Below, one piece after another: positions 16,074 to 24,678 of a DNA stretch of 64,000 nucleotides. The translations under genes and the position numbers were made by a program. Numbering within the stretch: position 1 is the stretch's first letter; the number at the start of each line of letters is the position of its first letter. Source of the DNA: Microbispora corallina (GTDB lineage Bacteria > Actinomycetota > Actinomycetes > Streptosporangiales > Streptosporangiaceae). The stretch is from NCBI RefSeq assembly GCF_016863035.1, contig NZ_BOOC01000018.1, positions 1-64,000 on the forward strand, read 5' to 3'. The notes below the pieces were generated by a model. It searched no databases. It was given only the letters and a program-made list of their open reading frames with translations, and was not told the DNA's origin.

Positions 16074-18044
16074 ATGCTGGATCTGACGTTGGACGAGAAC
16101 GAGGACATTTACAAACGCGTGCTCTTCTTCCTGATGGACAACCCCGGCGAGTGGCGTCAGCGCTCGATCGAGCACATAGAGCTGTCCAGCGCTCTGTGGT
16201 CCGAGCGGGAGCGGGAAATCGACGTGAAGCCGCTGAAAGCCGTGCTGGCCGATTTCGGGGTGACCGGCGACGATTCGGTGCGACTGGTGCTCCCGATTAC
16301 CCTTCTGCCCAAGATCCCGCTGATCGATCTCTCGATCACCGTCGCCGGGACACCGGTGTACCGCGTTTCCGGCGGTCTGGCCGGTGAGCTGCAGGCCGAG
16401 TACATCCTTCATCTCGTCGAGGAGGCGGGCGTCGCGCCGGGCCGTACGTCCGAGGGGCGCGACGCGGAGGCGGAGCTCGGAGAGCTGCGGGAGTTCCTCG
16501 CGGAGATGTTCGGGCTCGCCCCGGGCCCGTGGATAGGCTTCCTCGCCCGGACCGGGAAATACGGCCAACGACGGATCAGAAAATACCGGCACAAGCTCGG
16601 GAACGCGTGCGCGTACTTCTTCACCGAGTGGCCGCGGCTGTACAGATACCTGTTGGACGGCCTCAAGGACTGCGAACTGCACTGGTACCTGACGTACGAC
16701 ATGTACCGGACCTGGTGCGGAAAGGCGGCGGACATTCGCAGGATCGTCAGGACGGAGGTCGCGCCGCACAATGAGAGCGTCGCGGAGAATCCGCTCATCG
16801 CATTGCCGAGTTTCGTCAAGCACGGCGGCCTGTCACGTGCGGTGAAGACCGCCGCGGATCCGGGCAAGACCTTCGAGGAGAAGTGCCGGAGCCTGGAAGA
16901 CGAGGTGAACGTCCTGCTCGAAAACCTTCGCACGGTGCTGGACGAGGCGGTGCGGAAGGCGGCGGACATCGAGACGACCACCTTCTGGTCACGCAGGCGC
17001 GCCCAGTGGAGCCTCGTCGAACGGCGGCTGCGGGCGAGACCCCGGCAGCCACGATGTGAGGAGCCGCACGTCTCCGCGTCGCCCCCCGGCGAGAGGCCCT
17101 CGGCGCGCACCGCCGACGGCGAAGCGCGTGGCGCCGACCGGAGAGCGCGCACCGCCGACCCCGGAGCGCGTGGCGCCTGCCGCGGAACGCGTGCCGCCGA
17201 CCGGAGAGCGTGCACCGCCGACCCCGGAGCGCGTGCCGCGGCCCGCAGGCTCGTCGCCACCTACGCGGGGTACGGACGTCGCTGGGAGCTGTTCGCGGAG
17301 TGTGTCGTGCCCCTCGACGACTCGTTCATCATCACGATGTCCGATCGGCGGGCGATCTACTTCTCGCACCCGCGCAAGGGCGGACGGGAGCTGCAGAAAC
17401 CGTGGTTCAGCAGCTCCACCGCCTGGGAGTGGGTGATGTTCAAGGACGCCGTGTCGAGCCACCTCAACATCAGGGTCACCGACACCAGCGTCGAGCTCGG
17501 CAAGTGCGAACTCCACGGGGAAAGCCGCAACCTCACAGAACGCGCGGTCGTCGACCATCTCTACAACACCGACGAGCTGTTCTCGGCCTACTCCGGCAGC
17601 AGGAGACGCCCCGAGCGCGTCTGGGTCAAATGCCCGCTCCGGCCCGCGCACTTCATCCGCCGGGCACACTGGCTGGTCATCGCGGGAACGGCGGCGGCGC
17701 TGCTCACCCTCCTCCGGCTCGTGGACCTGTCGTGGTCGTGGCCGGCGCCGGCCGTCTGGTGGTGGCCGCCGTCATGGTGGCCTCCACTCGTGGTGCGGCG
17801 GGACATTCCCGGGCAGTTCCTGTCCCTGCTCCTGTTGCCGACGACCTTCGCTGTGTCGCTGCTTCTCGTCCGGGAGTCCTCGACGTTGAGCGGCCACGCC
17901 ACGAGGCGGAGGAAGGTGCTCCTCCTGCTGTTCTTCGCCGTTCTGTGGGGTCTGGCGCTCTGGCTGCTGGCCACGGGACATGTCGTGCATCCACACGAAC
18001 CGGGGGCACTGGTCAGCCCACGAGGCGCAGCGCCTCAGGCGTGA
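16074..18044 (+). CDS. Unknown two-domain membrane protein with repeat linker
   Basis: A 656-aa protein. An N-terminal soluble helical domain (1-325) includes LFFLMDNPGEWRQRSIEHI and FFTEWPRLYRYLLDGLKDCELHWYLTYDMYRTWC. An Arg/Ala-rich linker (about 345-395) carries a 63-nt duplication. A C-terminal domain starts LVATYAGYGRRWELFAECVV and contains FSHPRKGGRELQKPWFSS; two or three membrane helices close the protein (LVIAGTAAALLTLLRLV, FLSLLLLPTTFAVSLLLV, LLLLFFAVLWGLALWLL). ATG 16074 has GAGG 9 nt upstream. I do not recognise the family. Its end overlaps the convergent oxidase gene by 32 nt. Confidence 0.7.
   Translation: MLDLTLDENEDIYKRVLFFLMDNPGEWRQRSIEHIELSSALWSEREREIDVKPLKAVLADFGVTGDDSVRLVLPITLLPKIPLIDLSITVAGTPVYRVSGGLAGELQAEYILHLVEEAGVAPGRTSEGRDAEAELGELREFLAEMFGLAPGPWIGFLARTGKYGQRRIRKYRHKLGNACAYFFTEWPRLYRYLLDGLKDCELHWYLTYDMYRTWCGKAADIRRIVRTEVAPHNESVAENPLIALPSFVKHGGLSRAVKTAADPGKTFEEKCRSLEDEVNVLLENLRTVLDEAVRKAADIETTTFWSRRRAQWSLVERRLRARPRQPRCEEPHVSASPPGERPSARTADGEARGADRRARTADPGARGACRGTRAADRRACTADPGARAAARRLVATYAGYGRRWELFAECVVPLDDSFIITMSDRRAIYFSHPRKGGRELQKPWFSSSTAWEWVMFKDAVSSHLNIRVTDTSVELGKCELHGESRNLTERAVVDHLYNTDELFSAYSGSRRRPERVWVKCPLRPAHFIRRAHWLVIAGTAAALLTLLRLVDLSWSWPAPAVWWWPPSWWPPLVVRRDIPGQFLSLLLLPTTFAVSLLLVRESSTLSGHATRRRKVLLLLFFAVLWGLALWLLATGHVVHPHEPGALVSPRGAAPQA
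17122..17247 (+). repeat. 63-nt tandem duplication in linker, with a more regular second frame
   Basis: Two 63-nt copies (17122-17184, 17185-17247). In the annotated frame they give Arg/Ala/Asp-rich sequence. In the +1 frame they read as regular Pro-rich units (ERVAPTGERAPPTPERV), which look more protein-like. Both flanks clearly use the annotated frame. Confidence 0.75.
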
Positions 18045-19167
18045 GGTCCTTGAGAGCGGGGTACCCGTCGACCGCCATGATGAGCTCCGCTTCGGCCAGC
18101 ATGGAGCGCAGCACGTGCACGACGCCCTCCACCCCGCCCAACGCCAGCCCGTACGCGTACGGGCGGCCGACGCCCACCGCGGTGGCGCCCATCGCCAGCG
18201 CCTTGATGACGTCGGCCCCGCTGCGCACACCCGAGTCGAACAGGACCGGCAGCCCGTCGGCGGCCTCGATCACGTCCGGCAGGCACTCCAAGGTGGGCAG
18301 TCCCCCGTTGGCCTGCCGTCCGCCGTGGTTGGAGCAGTAGATGGCGTCGGCGCCGTGGTCCTTGGCGCGGCGGACGTCGTCGGGGTGGCAGATGCCCTTG
18401 AGCATCAGCGGCAGCCTGGTCTGCGACCTCAGCCAGTCGAGGTCGTCCCACCTGAACGGTCCTCCGAAGATGGGCAGCTCGCGCACGGCCGCCTCGGTGG
18501 CGTCCTCGCCGGGTCGCAGTCCCCGGCGGAACACGGGGTCGCTGGTGTAGTTGCTGAGGCATCCGCTCGGCACCTGCGGGTAGTTCGAGCCGCGCAGGTC
18601 CCGCGGCCGCCAGCCGGTGACCCAGGTGTCGAGGGTGACGGCGATGCCCCTGAAACCCGCCGCCTCGGCGCGGTGCACCAGGCTCGCGGCCAGGTCGCGG
18701 TCGGACGGCGTGTAGAGCTGGAAGAAGGCGGGAGTGCCGCCGAGCGCCGCGGCCACGTCCTCCATCGGATCGGCCGACAGGGTCCCCGCGAAGAACGGGA
18801 CGCCCGTACGGACGGAGGCCCGCGCGCACGCGAGGTCGCCGTGTCCGTCCTGGGCGCACACCCCGATCACCCCGATGGGCGCCATGAACACCGGCGCGGG
18901 CAGCGTCATCCCGAACAGCTCGATCGACATGTCGCGCGTGGCCGGAGCGACGAGCATGCGCGGATACAGGCCCCACCGCCTGAACGCCTCGCAGTTGGCC
19001 CGCTGGGTGTGCTCGTCGCCGGCGCCGCCGGCCACATACCCCCAGACCTTCGGCGGCATCGCGGCCGACGCCCTCTCCTCCAGCTCCGCGAACGTCATCG
19101 GGTACTGCGGCTGATGGCCGGTCTGCCCCTGGGCGTACAGCTCATTCTGGTACTCCGCGAAACTCAC
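18013..19167 (-). CDS. FMN-dependent alpha-hydroxy acid oxidase, lactate 2-monooxygenase-like
   Basis: A 384-aa TIM-barrel flavoenzyme: ERASAAMPPKVWGYVAGGAG at the front, PVFMAPIGVIGVCAQDGHGD, FFQLYTPSDRDL, TLDTWVTGWRPRDL (substrate loop), and the catalytic His in YCSNHGGRQANGG, with Arg following in the same motif. FMN phosphate is held by LFDSGVRSGADVIKALAMGA. The insertions (GWRPRDL, NYTSDPVF) match lactate 2-monooxygenase-type members, which oxidise L-2-hydroxy acids. GTG 19167 is a family-based start; no good ribosome site is seen, so it may be leaderless or coupled to the small gene upstream. Confidence 0.9.
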   Translation of the reverse strand: MSFAEYQNELYAQGQTGHQPQYPMTFAELEERASAAMPPKVWGYVAGGAGDEHTQRANCEAFRRWGLYPRMLVAPATRDMSIELFGMTLPAPVFMAPIGVIGVCAQDGHGDLACARASVRTGVPFFAGTLSADPMEDVAAALGGTPAFFQLYTPSDRDLAASLVHRAEAAGFRGIAVTLDTWVTGWRPRDLRGSNYPQVPSGCLSNYTSDPVFRRGLRPGEDATEAAVRELPIFGGPFRWDDLDWLRSQTRLPLMLKGICHPDDVRRAKDHGADAIYCSNHGGRQANGGLPTLECLPDVIEAADGLPVLFDSGVRSGADVIKALAMGATAVGVGRPYAYGLALGGVEGVVHVLRSMLAEAELIMAVDGYPALKDLTPEALRLVG

Positions 19168-19264
19168 ACGTGCGCAGTACCCGCTCGGGCGATGCGCCAC
19201 CGAGTCCCGCGGCCAAGCGACGGCCACGTACGCGGAAAGGCCCGGCGTGACAGGGACGCCGGCG

Positions 19265-19429
19265 CTAACCGGGAAGCCACATCGGGCCCTCACCCCAGAT
19301 GGCGTGCCACAGCAGCGCCAGCGCCCACCAGACGCCGGCGCCGATCGCGGCGCCCAGGACGAGCGTCACCACGACCAGCCGCAGCAGGGAGACCCACCGG
19401 GGCGGGATCGGGCGTGGGGAGGCCGCCAT
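19265..19429 (-). CDS. Small single-pass membrane protein
   Basis: A 54-aa protein, MAASPRPIPPRWVSLLRL, followed by one strong membrane helix (VVVTLVLGAAIGAGVWWALALL) and a short tail WGEGPMWLPG. ATG 19429 has AAGGA 8 nt upstream. It precedes the lactate-oxidase-like gene by 97 nt on the same strand and may share its transcript. No known family recognised. Confidence 0.62.
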   Translation of the reverse strand: MAASPRPIPPRWVSLLRLVVVTLVLGAAIGAGVWWALALLWHAIWGEGPMWLPG

Positions 19430-19618
19430 GAGCCGATCCTTGGCCGCCCGCCGCTCGTCGGTCAAGGCATCGCTCCCCGCCAGGTGCGGACGTACCGCGC
19501 GCGGAGTAGCGCCGCCCCCGCCGGGGTCTCCCGATGGCGTACGGCAGAACCGGCCCTGCGGGGGATCCGCGCGAGCCCCCTGCCGGAGATCGTGGAGGAC
19601 ATGGACAGGGAGGCGGGC

Positions 19619-20377
19619 ATGACGATGCGCTATCCGGACCTTCTGGGCAAGGTCGCTGTGGTCACCGGCGGATCCGGCGGCATCGGGAGTGAGACCGCCC
19701 GGGTCCTGGCCGCGCAGGGCATGGGGGTGGTGGTCAACGGGCGGGACTCCGGCGCCGTCGACGCCGTCGTGAAGAGCGTCGAGGGTACGGCGATCGGCCT
19801 GGCCGCGGACACCACCGACTTCGCGGCCGCCGAGGCGATGCGGATGGAGACGGAACGGCAGCTGGGCCCGGTCGACGTACTGGCGATCTTCGCCGGGGGC
19901 GGCACCGGGCGGCCGCGACCGATCGACGAGACGAGCGAGGAGGAATGGCATGCCACCCTGGACGCCAACCTGACCTCGGCGTTCCTCGTCGTCAAGAGCT
20001 TCCTGCCCGGCATGCGGGAGCGCGGCCGCGGCTCCGTCATCACGATGTCGTCGCTCGCCGCCCGCACGCCGACCCCCGCCTCGGCGGCCTACACGGCGGC
20101 CAAGGCCGGGGTCGTCGCGCTGACGCGGCAACTGGCGCACGAGCTCGGCCCGTACGGCATCCGGGTCAACTGCGTCGCCCCGTCGACGATCATGACGGAT
20201 CGTCTCGAGGGGCGGATGCCGGAGGAGTTCAGGAATCGGGTGCTCGCCGAACATCCGCTCGGCCGTCTCGGAACCCCGCTCGATGTGGCCGAGGTGACGG
20301 CCTTCCTCGCCTCCGACGCGTCCTCCTGGCTGACGGGCCTCACGATCGACGTCGCCGGCGGCAGATGGACGCCGTGA
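19619..20377 (+). CDS. Short-chain dehydrogenase/reductase
   Basis: A 252-aa classical SDR. Cofactor loop TGGSGGIG (about 16-23), NGRDSG strand end, AGGG instead of NNAG at the substrate strand, catalytic Ser in MSSLAA, YTAAK with the Tyr/Lys pair, and VAGGRWTP at the C-terminus as in 3-oxoacyl-ACP reductase-like enzymes. The acidic/neutral end of the second strand (NGRD with Arg) suggests NADP preference. ATG 19619 follows GGGAGG by 5 nt. It diverges from the small membrane gene. Substrate unknown. Confidence 0.9.
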   Translation: MTMRYPDLLGKVAVVTGGSGGIGSETARVLAAQGMGVVVNGRDSGAVDAVVKSVEGTAIGLAADTTDFAAAEAMRMETERQLGPVDVLAIFAGGGTGRPRPIDETSEEEWHATLDANLTSAFLVVKSFLPGMRERGRGSVITMSSLAARTPTPASAAYTAAKAGVVALTRQLAHELGPYGIRVNCVAPSTIMTDRLEGRMPEEFRNRVLAEHPLGRLGTPLDVAEVTAFLASDASSWLTGLTIDVAGGRWTP

Positions 20378-20407
20378 CCGGGCGACGGCCCGTCGGCCAT
20401 GCGGGAG

Positions 20408-20851
20408 TCAGCGGGCCGGATGCGTGACGAGGATCTTCTCGAGTCTGCTCACCACGGGCTTCCAGGTCGCGGGCAGGGTGTAGCGGACGGCCCGGTGGCC
20501 CTTGTAGGACAGGCCGTACCGGATGAAGTCGGCCCCCGGCGGCCGGGCCTCGGAACGGCCGAGGCGCAGGTGCTTCAGCGAGCCGCGCAGGCCGCGCCAC
20601 TCCGCGGCGGTCAGGCAGGTGCGGACGGTCGGGCCGGTACGGCGGCTCAGGGCGGCGCAGCCGTCGGTGTAGACGGTCACGCGGTTGTCGAGCCCGGCGA
20701 AGCCGCCCTCCTCCCGCAACGCGACGAGCGGCTTCCTGGGCGCGGCCGCCGCCCCGGCGGGAGCCATGACCGTCAGGACGGCCAGCAGGGGCAGAACGGC
20801 CAGGACGGGCAGGGCCGCCGGCGGCGGCAGCGCGATCCGCGAGATCCTCAT
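20408..20851 (-). CDS. Secreted emfourin-like protein (possible protease inhibitor)
   Basis: A 147-aa protein with a signal peptide: MRISRIALPPP followed by a Leu/Val/Ala core and a likely Ala-x-Ala cleavage around residues 34-38. The mature part begins LVALREEGGFAGLDNRVTV. That GGFAG-plus-strand pattern resembles emfourin (protealysin inhibitor) domains, followed by TLPATWKPVVSRLEKIL at the end. It has a Cys pair (DGCAAL, RTCLTAA) probably joined by a disulphide. If the match holds it would inhibit M4-type proteases; none is encoded nearby. ATG 20851 has GGAGG very close. It converges with the SDR gene. Confidence 0.65.
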   Translation of the reverse strand: MRISRIALPPPAALPVLAVLPLLAVLTVMAPAGAAAAPRKPLVALREEGGFAGLDNRVTVYTDGCAALSRRTGPTVRTCLTAAEWRGLRGSLKHLRLGRSEARPPGADFIRYGLSYKGHRAVRYTLPATWKPVVSRLEKILVTHPAR

Positions 20852-21056
20852 GCCCTCCACCTTGCACCGCGACGCCCGGCGGTTCACCGTAAACGGCATT
20901 TCAGGTGCTGCGTTTATGGGACGCACGCCCGAGGGGAGCCCATCACGCGGGCGCGTCGTCCATTTCACGAGGCCCGGCTTCATCCCAGAGGCCGGAGATC
21001 CGCACGGAACGCGCAAAGATCTGGGTTTTGACGGAGGCTTCGGGCAAACTTCTGCC

Positions 21057-21491
21057 ATGAGTTCCCCCGAGCAGGCGCAGCCGATCACGATATGGGTGAT
21101 GAGCGACGACCCCGGCGAGAAGGAACGGCTCGACGAGAGCCTCCAGCAACTCGCCGCGGAGTTGCGCGAGGCCAACGGGGTGGTCCGCGTGCAGCGGGTG
21201 ACGAAGGAGCCGCCGCCGGGCACCCGGGTCGGCGCCGTGATCGCCGACGGGGCCATGGTGATCCTGCTGTACGCCTACGGCGTGCGGCCGGTGGCCTCCA
21301 TCATCCGCGACTGGCTGCGCAGGCACGACAAGAAGAAGGTGAGCATCGAGGAGCACGAGGACGGCAGGTTCCAGGCCGCCATCGTCGGCTACGACGATAA
21401 GACCAGTCTCCAGCTCGCCGAACGCATCATGATCCGCACCGAGCCCCGCCGGGCACAGGAGAACAACGGCGCCGATGACGCCCGAGAATGA
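21057..21491 (+). CDS. EACC1 (effector-associated constant component 1) protein
   Basis: A 144-aa protein beginning ITIWVMSDDPGEKERLDESL, with RVQRVTKEPPPGTRVGAVIADG and a hydrophobic helix MVILLYAYGVRPVASIIRDWLRR, then basic HDKKKVSIEEH. This is the pattern of EACC1, a small subunit always encoded beside caspase, trypsin or other effector genes in bacterial NTP-dependent conflict systems (family knowledge). ATG 21057 is chosen by family length. It overlaps the downstream caspase gene by 17 nt, so the two are translated together, as expected of an EACC1-effector pair. Confidence 0.85.
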   Translation: MSSPEQAQPITIWVMSDDPGEKERLDESLQQLAAELREANGVVRVQRVTKEPPPGTRVGAVIADGAMVILLYAYGVRPVASIIRDWLRRHDKKKVSIEEHEDGRFQAAIVGYDDKTSLQLAERIMIRTEPRRAQENNGADDARE

Positions 21492-24078
21492 CCTGCGCGG
21501 GAGGCACGGCGCCCGTCGTGCGATAGCGGTCGCGGTCGGCCGTTATCGCGATCCCGCCTTTCCCGCCCTCGCCTCGCCCGTCGAGGACGCGAAAGCGATG
21601 GAGCGGGTGCTCACCGACGAGGATCTCGGCGGCTTCGATTCGGTGCGGCTTCTCCTGGATCCCTCCCGGGCGGAAGCCGAAGTAAGCATCTACGAGTTCT
21701 TCGCCAACGCGGATCCGGACGACTTCCTTTTCGCCTATTTCTCCGGCCACGGATTCGTCGACGAGCACAATCGCTATTTCCTCGTCATGGCCGACTCCGA
21801 TCCCCGGCGCGCGCCGCTGACCGCGATCTCCGCCGAGTGGCTCGCCGACTGCCTGCACGGGTGCCCGGCCGGCAGGGTCGTCGTGGTGCTCGACTGCTGC
21901 TACGCCGGGCGCTTCCTCGCGAGCATCCGCCCGCGGGGAGACGTCGAGCGGGTGGTCATCGTCTCCACCAGCGCCGTCCAGCTCGCGCACGAGGGCGCGC
22001 CGGGCCCGGCCGGGCCCAAGCCGTCGGTGTTCGGCGCCGCCTTCTTCGACGGCATCGCGTCGGGCGCGGCCGACTTCGACGGCAACGGCTGGACCAGCGT
22101 CCGCGAGGCCTTCGACCACGCGGTGGAGAAGGTCAGGACGAGCGGCCACGAGCAGACGCCCAAGATGGCCGGAACGGTGACGGGCGACTTCTGGCTGTCC
22201 CGCTCACCCCGCAGGACGAGCGGGCTCCCGCAGGAGGTCGCCAACCTGGTCAACAGCCCGAACCCGCGGGCGCGGCTGGCCGTCGTCGACGAGCTCGTCG
22301 CGCTGCTGACCGAGGGGGGCGGCGTCGAGACGGCGGCGGCCGAGGCCGCCCTGGTCGCCCTCCGCGCCGACCAGGACGAACAGGTCCGGCTCGCCTCCCG
22401 GCGTGCGCTCGCCGGGCGGAGCGTCGCGGCAAGCCTCGAACCGGTCAGCACGGCGTCGGCCGACCCCTACTGGTACCGCAAGGCCGTGTTCTACGAGATC
22501 CGCGTCCGGTCGTTCGCGGACGGCGACGGCGACGGGGTCGGCGACCTGCGCGGGCTCACCCGCAGACTGGACTACCTGCAGTGGACCGGCGTCGACTGCC
22601 TGGTCCTGTCCTCGATCTTCGACTCTCCGCTCAGGGACGACGGGTACGACGTCAGCGACTTCACCGCGATCCACCCAGGCCTGGGGACCATCGGCGACCT
22701 CGTCGAACTCGTCGACGAGGCCCATCGGCGGCGCATGCGCGTGGTCCTCGACCTCGTGGTGAACCACACCAGCGACCACCACCGGTGGTTCCAGGAGTCG
22801 CGGGCCGGCCGTGAGGGGCCGTACGCCGACTTCTACGTCTGGCGGGACACGGCGGAAAGCGACGACCTGAACCTCCCGGCGAGCGAGACGGCCTCCGCTC
22901 AGTGGCGCTACGACCCGAGACGCCGGCAGTACTACTGGCACCGTTTCCAGCCGCACAGCCCGGACCTCAACTTCGACAACCCGGCCGTCCAGGAGAGCAT
23001 GCTCAAGGTCGTCCGCTACTGGCTGGAGCTCGGCGTCGACGGCTTCCGCCTGGTCGCGGCGCCCTTCCTGTACGAGCGCGAGGGCGACGGAGAAGGCCTC
23101 AGCGAGACCCACGACTACATCCGGCGGATCCGCGAGGAGATCGACAAGGTCTATCCGGGCCGCATCCTGATAACGGAGGTCGGCTCGGAGCCCCGGGGAG
23201 CGGCCGGCTACTTCGGCGGGCCGGACGAGGGCAGGGAATGCCACGTCGTCCAGTACGACTCCCTCGTTCCCCGTCTGCTGCTGGCAATGAGCCAGGAGAA
23301 CCACACGCCTCTGTCGGAGGTGCTGCGGCAGGCCCCGCCGCTCCGGCCCGACTGCCAGTGGGGCCTGTTCCTGCGCAACGGCAACGAACTGTCGCTGACC
23401 GGGATCGACCAGGAGGCGCGCGACCGCCTGCTCAGGGCGTACGCGCCGAGCCCCGGCATGAGGACGTCCCTGGGCATCCGCCGGCGGCTGGCGGCGCTGC
23501 TGGACAACGACCGCGCGCACCTCGAGCTGGCCTTCTCGCTGCTGCTGTCGATGCCGGGCGCGCCCTTCATCTACTACGGCGACGAGATCGCCATGGGAGA
23601 CAACCTGGCGCTGTCAGGGAACCAGAGCGTGCGAACCCCCATGCAGTGGACGCCCGACAGGAACGCCGGCTTCTCCGCGAGCGAGCCCGAACGCCTCGCC
23701 CTGCCGGTCATCATGGACTCCGTCTACGGCTACCAGGCGACCAACGTCGAGGCGCAGCGCCGCAGCAGGTCGCTGCTGCGCTTCCTCCGCCGGCTCATCG
23801 AGGTGCGGCGGCTCAACCCGGCCTTCGCCGAAGGCGAGTTCCGGCTGGTGACGACGACCAACGCGGCCGTCCTCGCGTTCGTCCGGGTGCACGAGGGCGC
23901 GCACGTCCTGTGCGTCACCAACTTCTCCCGGCATCCGCAGGCCGCGCGCCTCGACCTGCGCGGCTATCTGGGCAGCATCCCGACGGAGCTCCTGGGGGGA
24001 GGACGCTTCCTGCGGGTGGAGGAGGCCATGTATCCGCTCACGCTGTCCGGCCACGGCTACTACTGGCTCTCGCTCTGA
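21475..24078 (+). CDS. Caspase-HEAT-GH13 fusion with catalytically broken trehalose-synthase-like domain
   Basis: An 867-aa protein. Residues 15-240: EACC1-type caspase (C14) with catalytic His92 in FSGHG and Cys142 in DCCYAG. Residues 255-315: HEAT-like helices (PRARLAVVDELVALL, EQVRLASRRALAG). Residues 330-867: full-length GH13 domain, closest in layout to trehalose synthase (YWYRKAVFYEIRVRSFAD, VVNHTSDHH, APFIYYGDEI, RTPMQWTPDRNAGFS) plus a C-terminal beta domain. The GH13 nucleophile Asp is Val527 (GFRLV for GFRxD), and region IV HD is Gly636-Asn637 (NGNE); only Glu568 remains. So glycoside chemistry is very unlikely, while the fold and caspase dyad are intact. Inference: a protease effector gated by a sugar-binding pseudo-enzyme. 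Confidence 0.88.
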   Translation: MTPENDLRGRHGARRAIAVAVGRYRDPAFPALASPVEDAKAMERVLTDEDLGGFDSVRLLLDPSRAEAEVSIYEFFANADPDDFLFAYFSGHGFVDEHNRYFLVMADSDPRRAPLTAISAEWLADCLHGCPAGRVVVVLDCCYAGRFLASIRPRGDVERVVIVSTSAVQLAHEGAPGPAGPKPSVFGAAFFDGIASGAADFDGNGWTSVREAFDHAVEKVRTSGHEQTPKMAGTVTGDFWLSRSPRRTSGLPQEVANLVNSPNPRARLAVVDELVALLTEGGGVETAAAEAALVALRADQDEQVRLASRRALAGRSVAASLEPVSTASADPYWYRKAVFYEIRVRSFADGDGDGVGDLRGLTRRLDYLQWTGVDCLVLSSIFDSPLRDDGYDVSDFTAIHPGLGTIGDLVELVDEAHRRRMRVVLDLVVNHTSDHHRWFQESRAGREGPYADFYVWRDTAESDDLNLPASETASAQWRYDPRRRQYYWHRFQPHSPDLNFDNPAVQESMLKVVRYWLELGVDGFRLVAAPFLYEREGDGEGLSETHDYIRRIREEIDKVYPGRILITEVGSEPRGAAGYFGGPDEGRECHVVQYDSLVPRLLLAMSQENHTPLSEVLRQAPPLRPDCQWGLFLRNGNELSLTGIDQEARDRLLRAYAPSPGMRTSLGIRRRLAALLDNDRAHLELAFSLLLSMPGAPFIYYGDEIAMGDNLALSGNQSVRTPMQWTPDRNAGFSASEPERLALPVIMDSVYGYQATNVEAQRRSRSLLRFLRRLIEVRRLNPAFAEGEFRLVTTTNAAVLAFVRVHEGAHVLCVTNFSRHPQAARLDLRGYLGSIPTELLGGGRFLRVEEAMYPLTLSGHGYYWLSL

Positions 24079-24099
24079 CACGGCCGCGCCCGGACGGCC

Positions 24100-24552
24100 T
24101 CAGCGCGGGCGCAGGGTCTTCTCGAAGCACAGCGACTCCGGGTCGCGGTCGTGCGGGGGGTAGCTGGGGATCCTCCGGTAGCCCGCCCTCTCGTACAGGC
24201 GGACGGCCGCCGGTTGCCGGATCCCGGTCTCCAGCCGCATCCGCTCCGCCTCGAGGTCCAGCGCGGTCCGCTCCGCCCGCTCCAGGAGCCGTACGGCCAG
24301 CCCCTTCCCCCGCTTGGCGGGGTCGACGTACATCCGCTTCAGCTCGCACACGCCCTGGCCCAGCGGCTGGACCGCGCAGCAGCCGACCGCCTTCCCGCCG
24401 TCGATCGCGAGGAGGTGGCGGGCGTCCGGGGCCAGGGGCGCGGGCTCAGCGTCGGGAGGCAGGCCGTACAGCGGGACGAGCTCGGCCGTCATGGCGTCGA
24501 CGAGGGCGAGCAGGCCGGGGTCGTCCGGGGGGCACACGCTGATCACGATCAC
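24100..24552 (-). CDS. GNAT family N-acetyltransferase
   Basis: A 150-aa GCN5-type acetyltransferase. The N-terminal part has LVDAMTAELVPLYGL; the core has CELKRMYVDPAKRGKGLAVRLLERAE with the R/Q-x-x-G-x-G/A acetyl-CoA loop in the form KRGKGLA, followed by RLETGIRQPAAVRLYERAGYRRI. GTG 24552 is chosen over GTG 24546 because GAGG sits 8 nt upstream. Substrate unknown. It converges with the caspase fusion and diverges from the aldo/keto reductase. Confidence 0.87.
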   Translation of the reverse strand: MIVISVCPPDDPGLLALVDAMTAELVPLYGLPPDAEPAPLAPDARHLLAIDGGKAVGCCAVQPLGQGVCELKRMYVDPAKRGKGLAVRLLERAERTALDLEAERMRLETGIRQPAAVRLYERAGYRRIPSYPPHDRDPESLCFEKTLRPR

Positions 24553-24678
24553 GCCGACATCCTCACAGAGACGATCGCGGCCGCCGACGCCGCTCGGCGA
24601 GGGGCGATCGCGCGCGGCCGTCCACAGGGCGCCTCCGGAGGGGACGTCGGGGCCGGGGCGTCGTGGCACACTTCCCCG

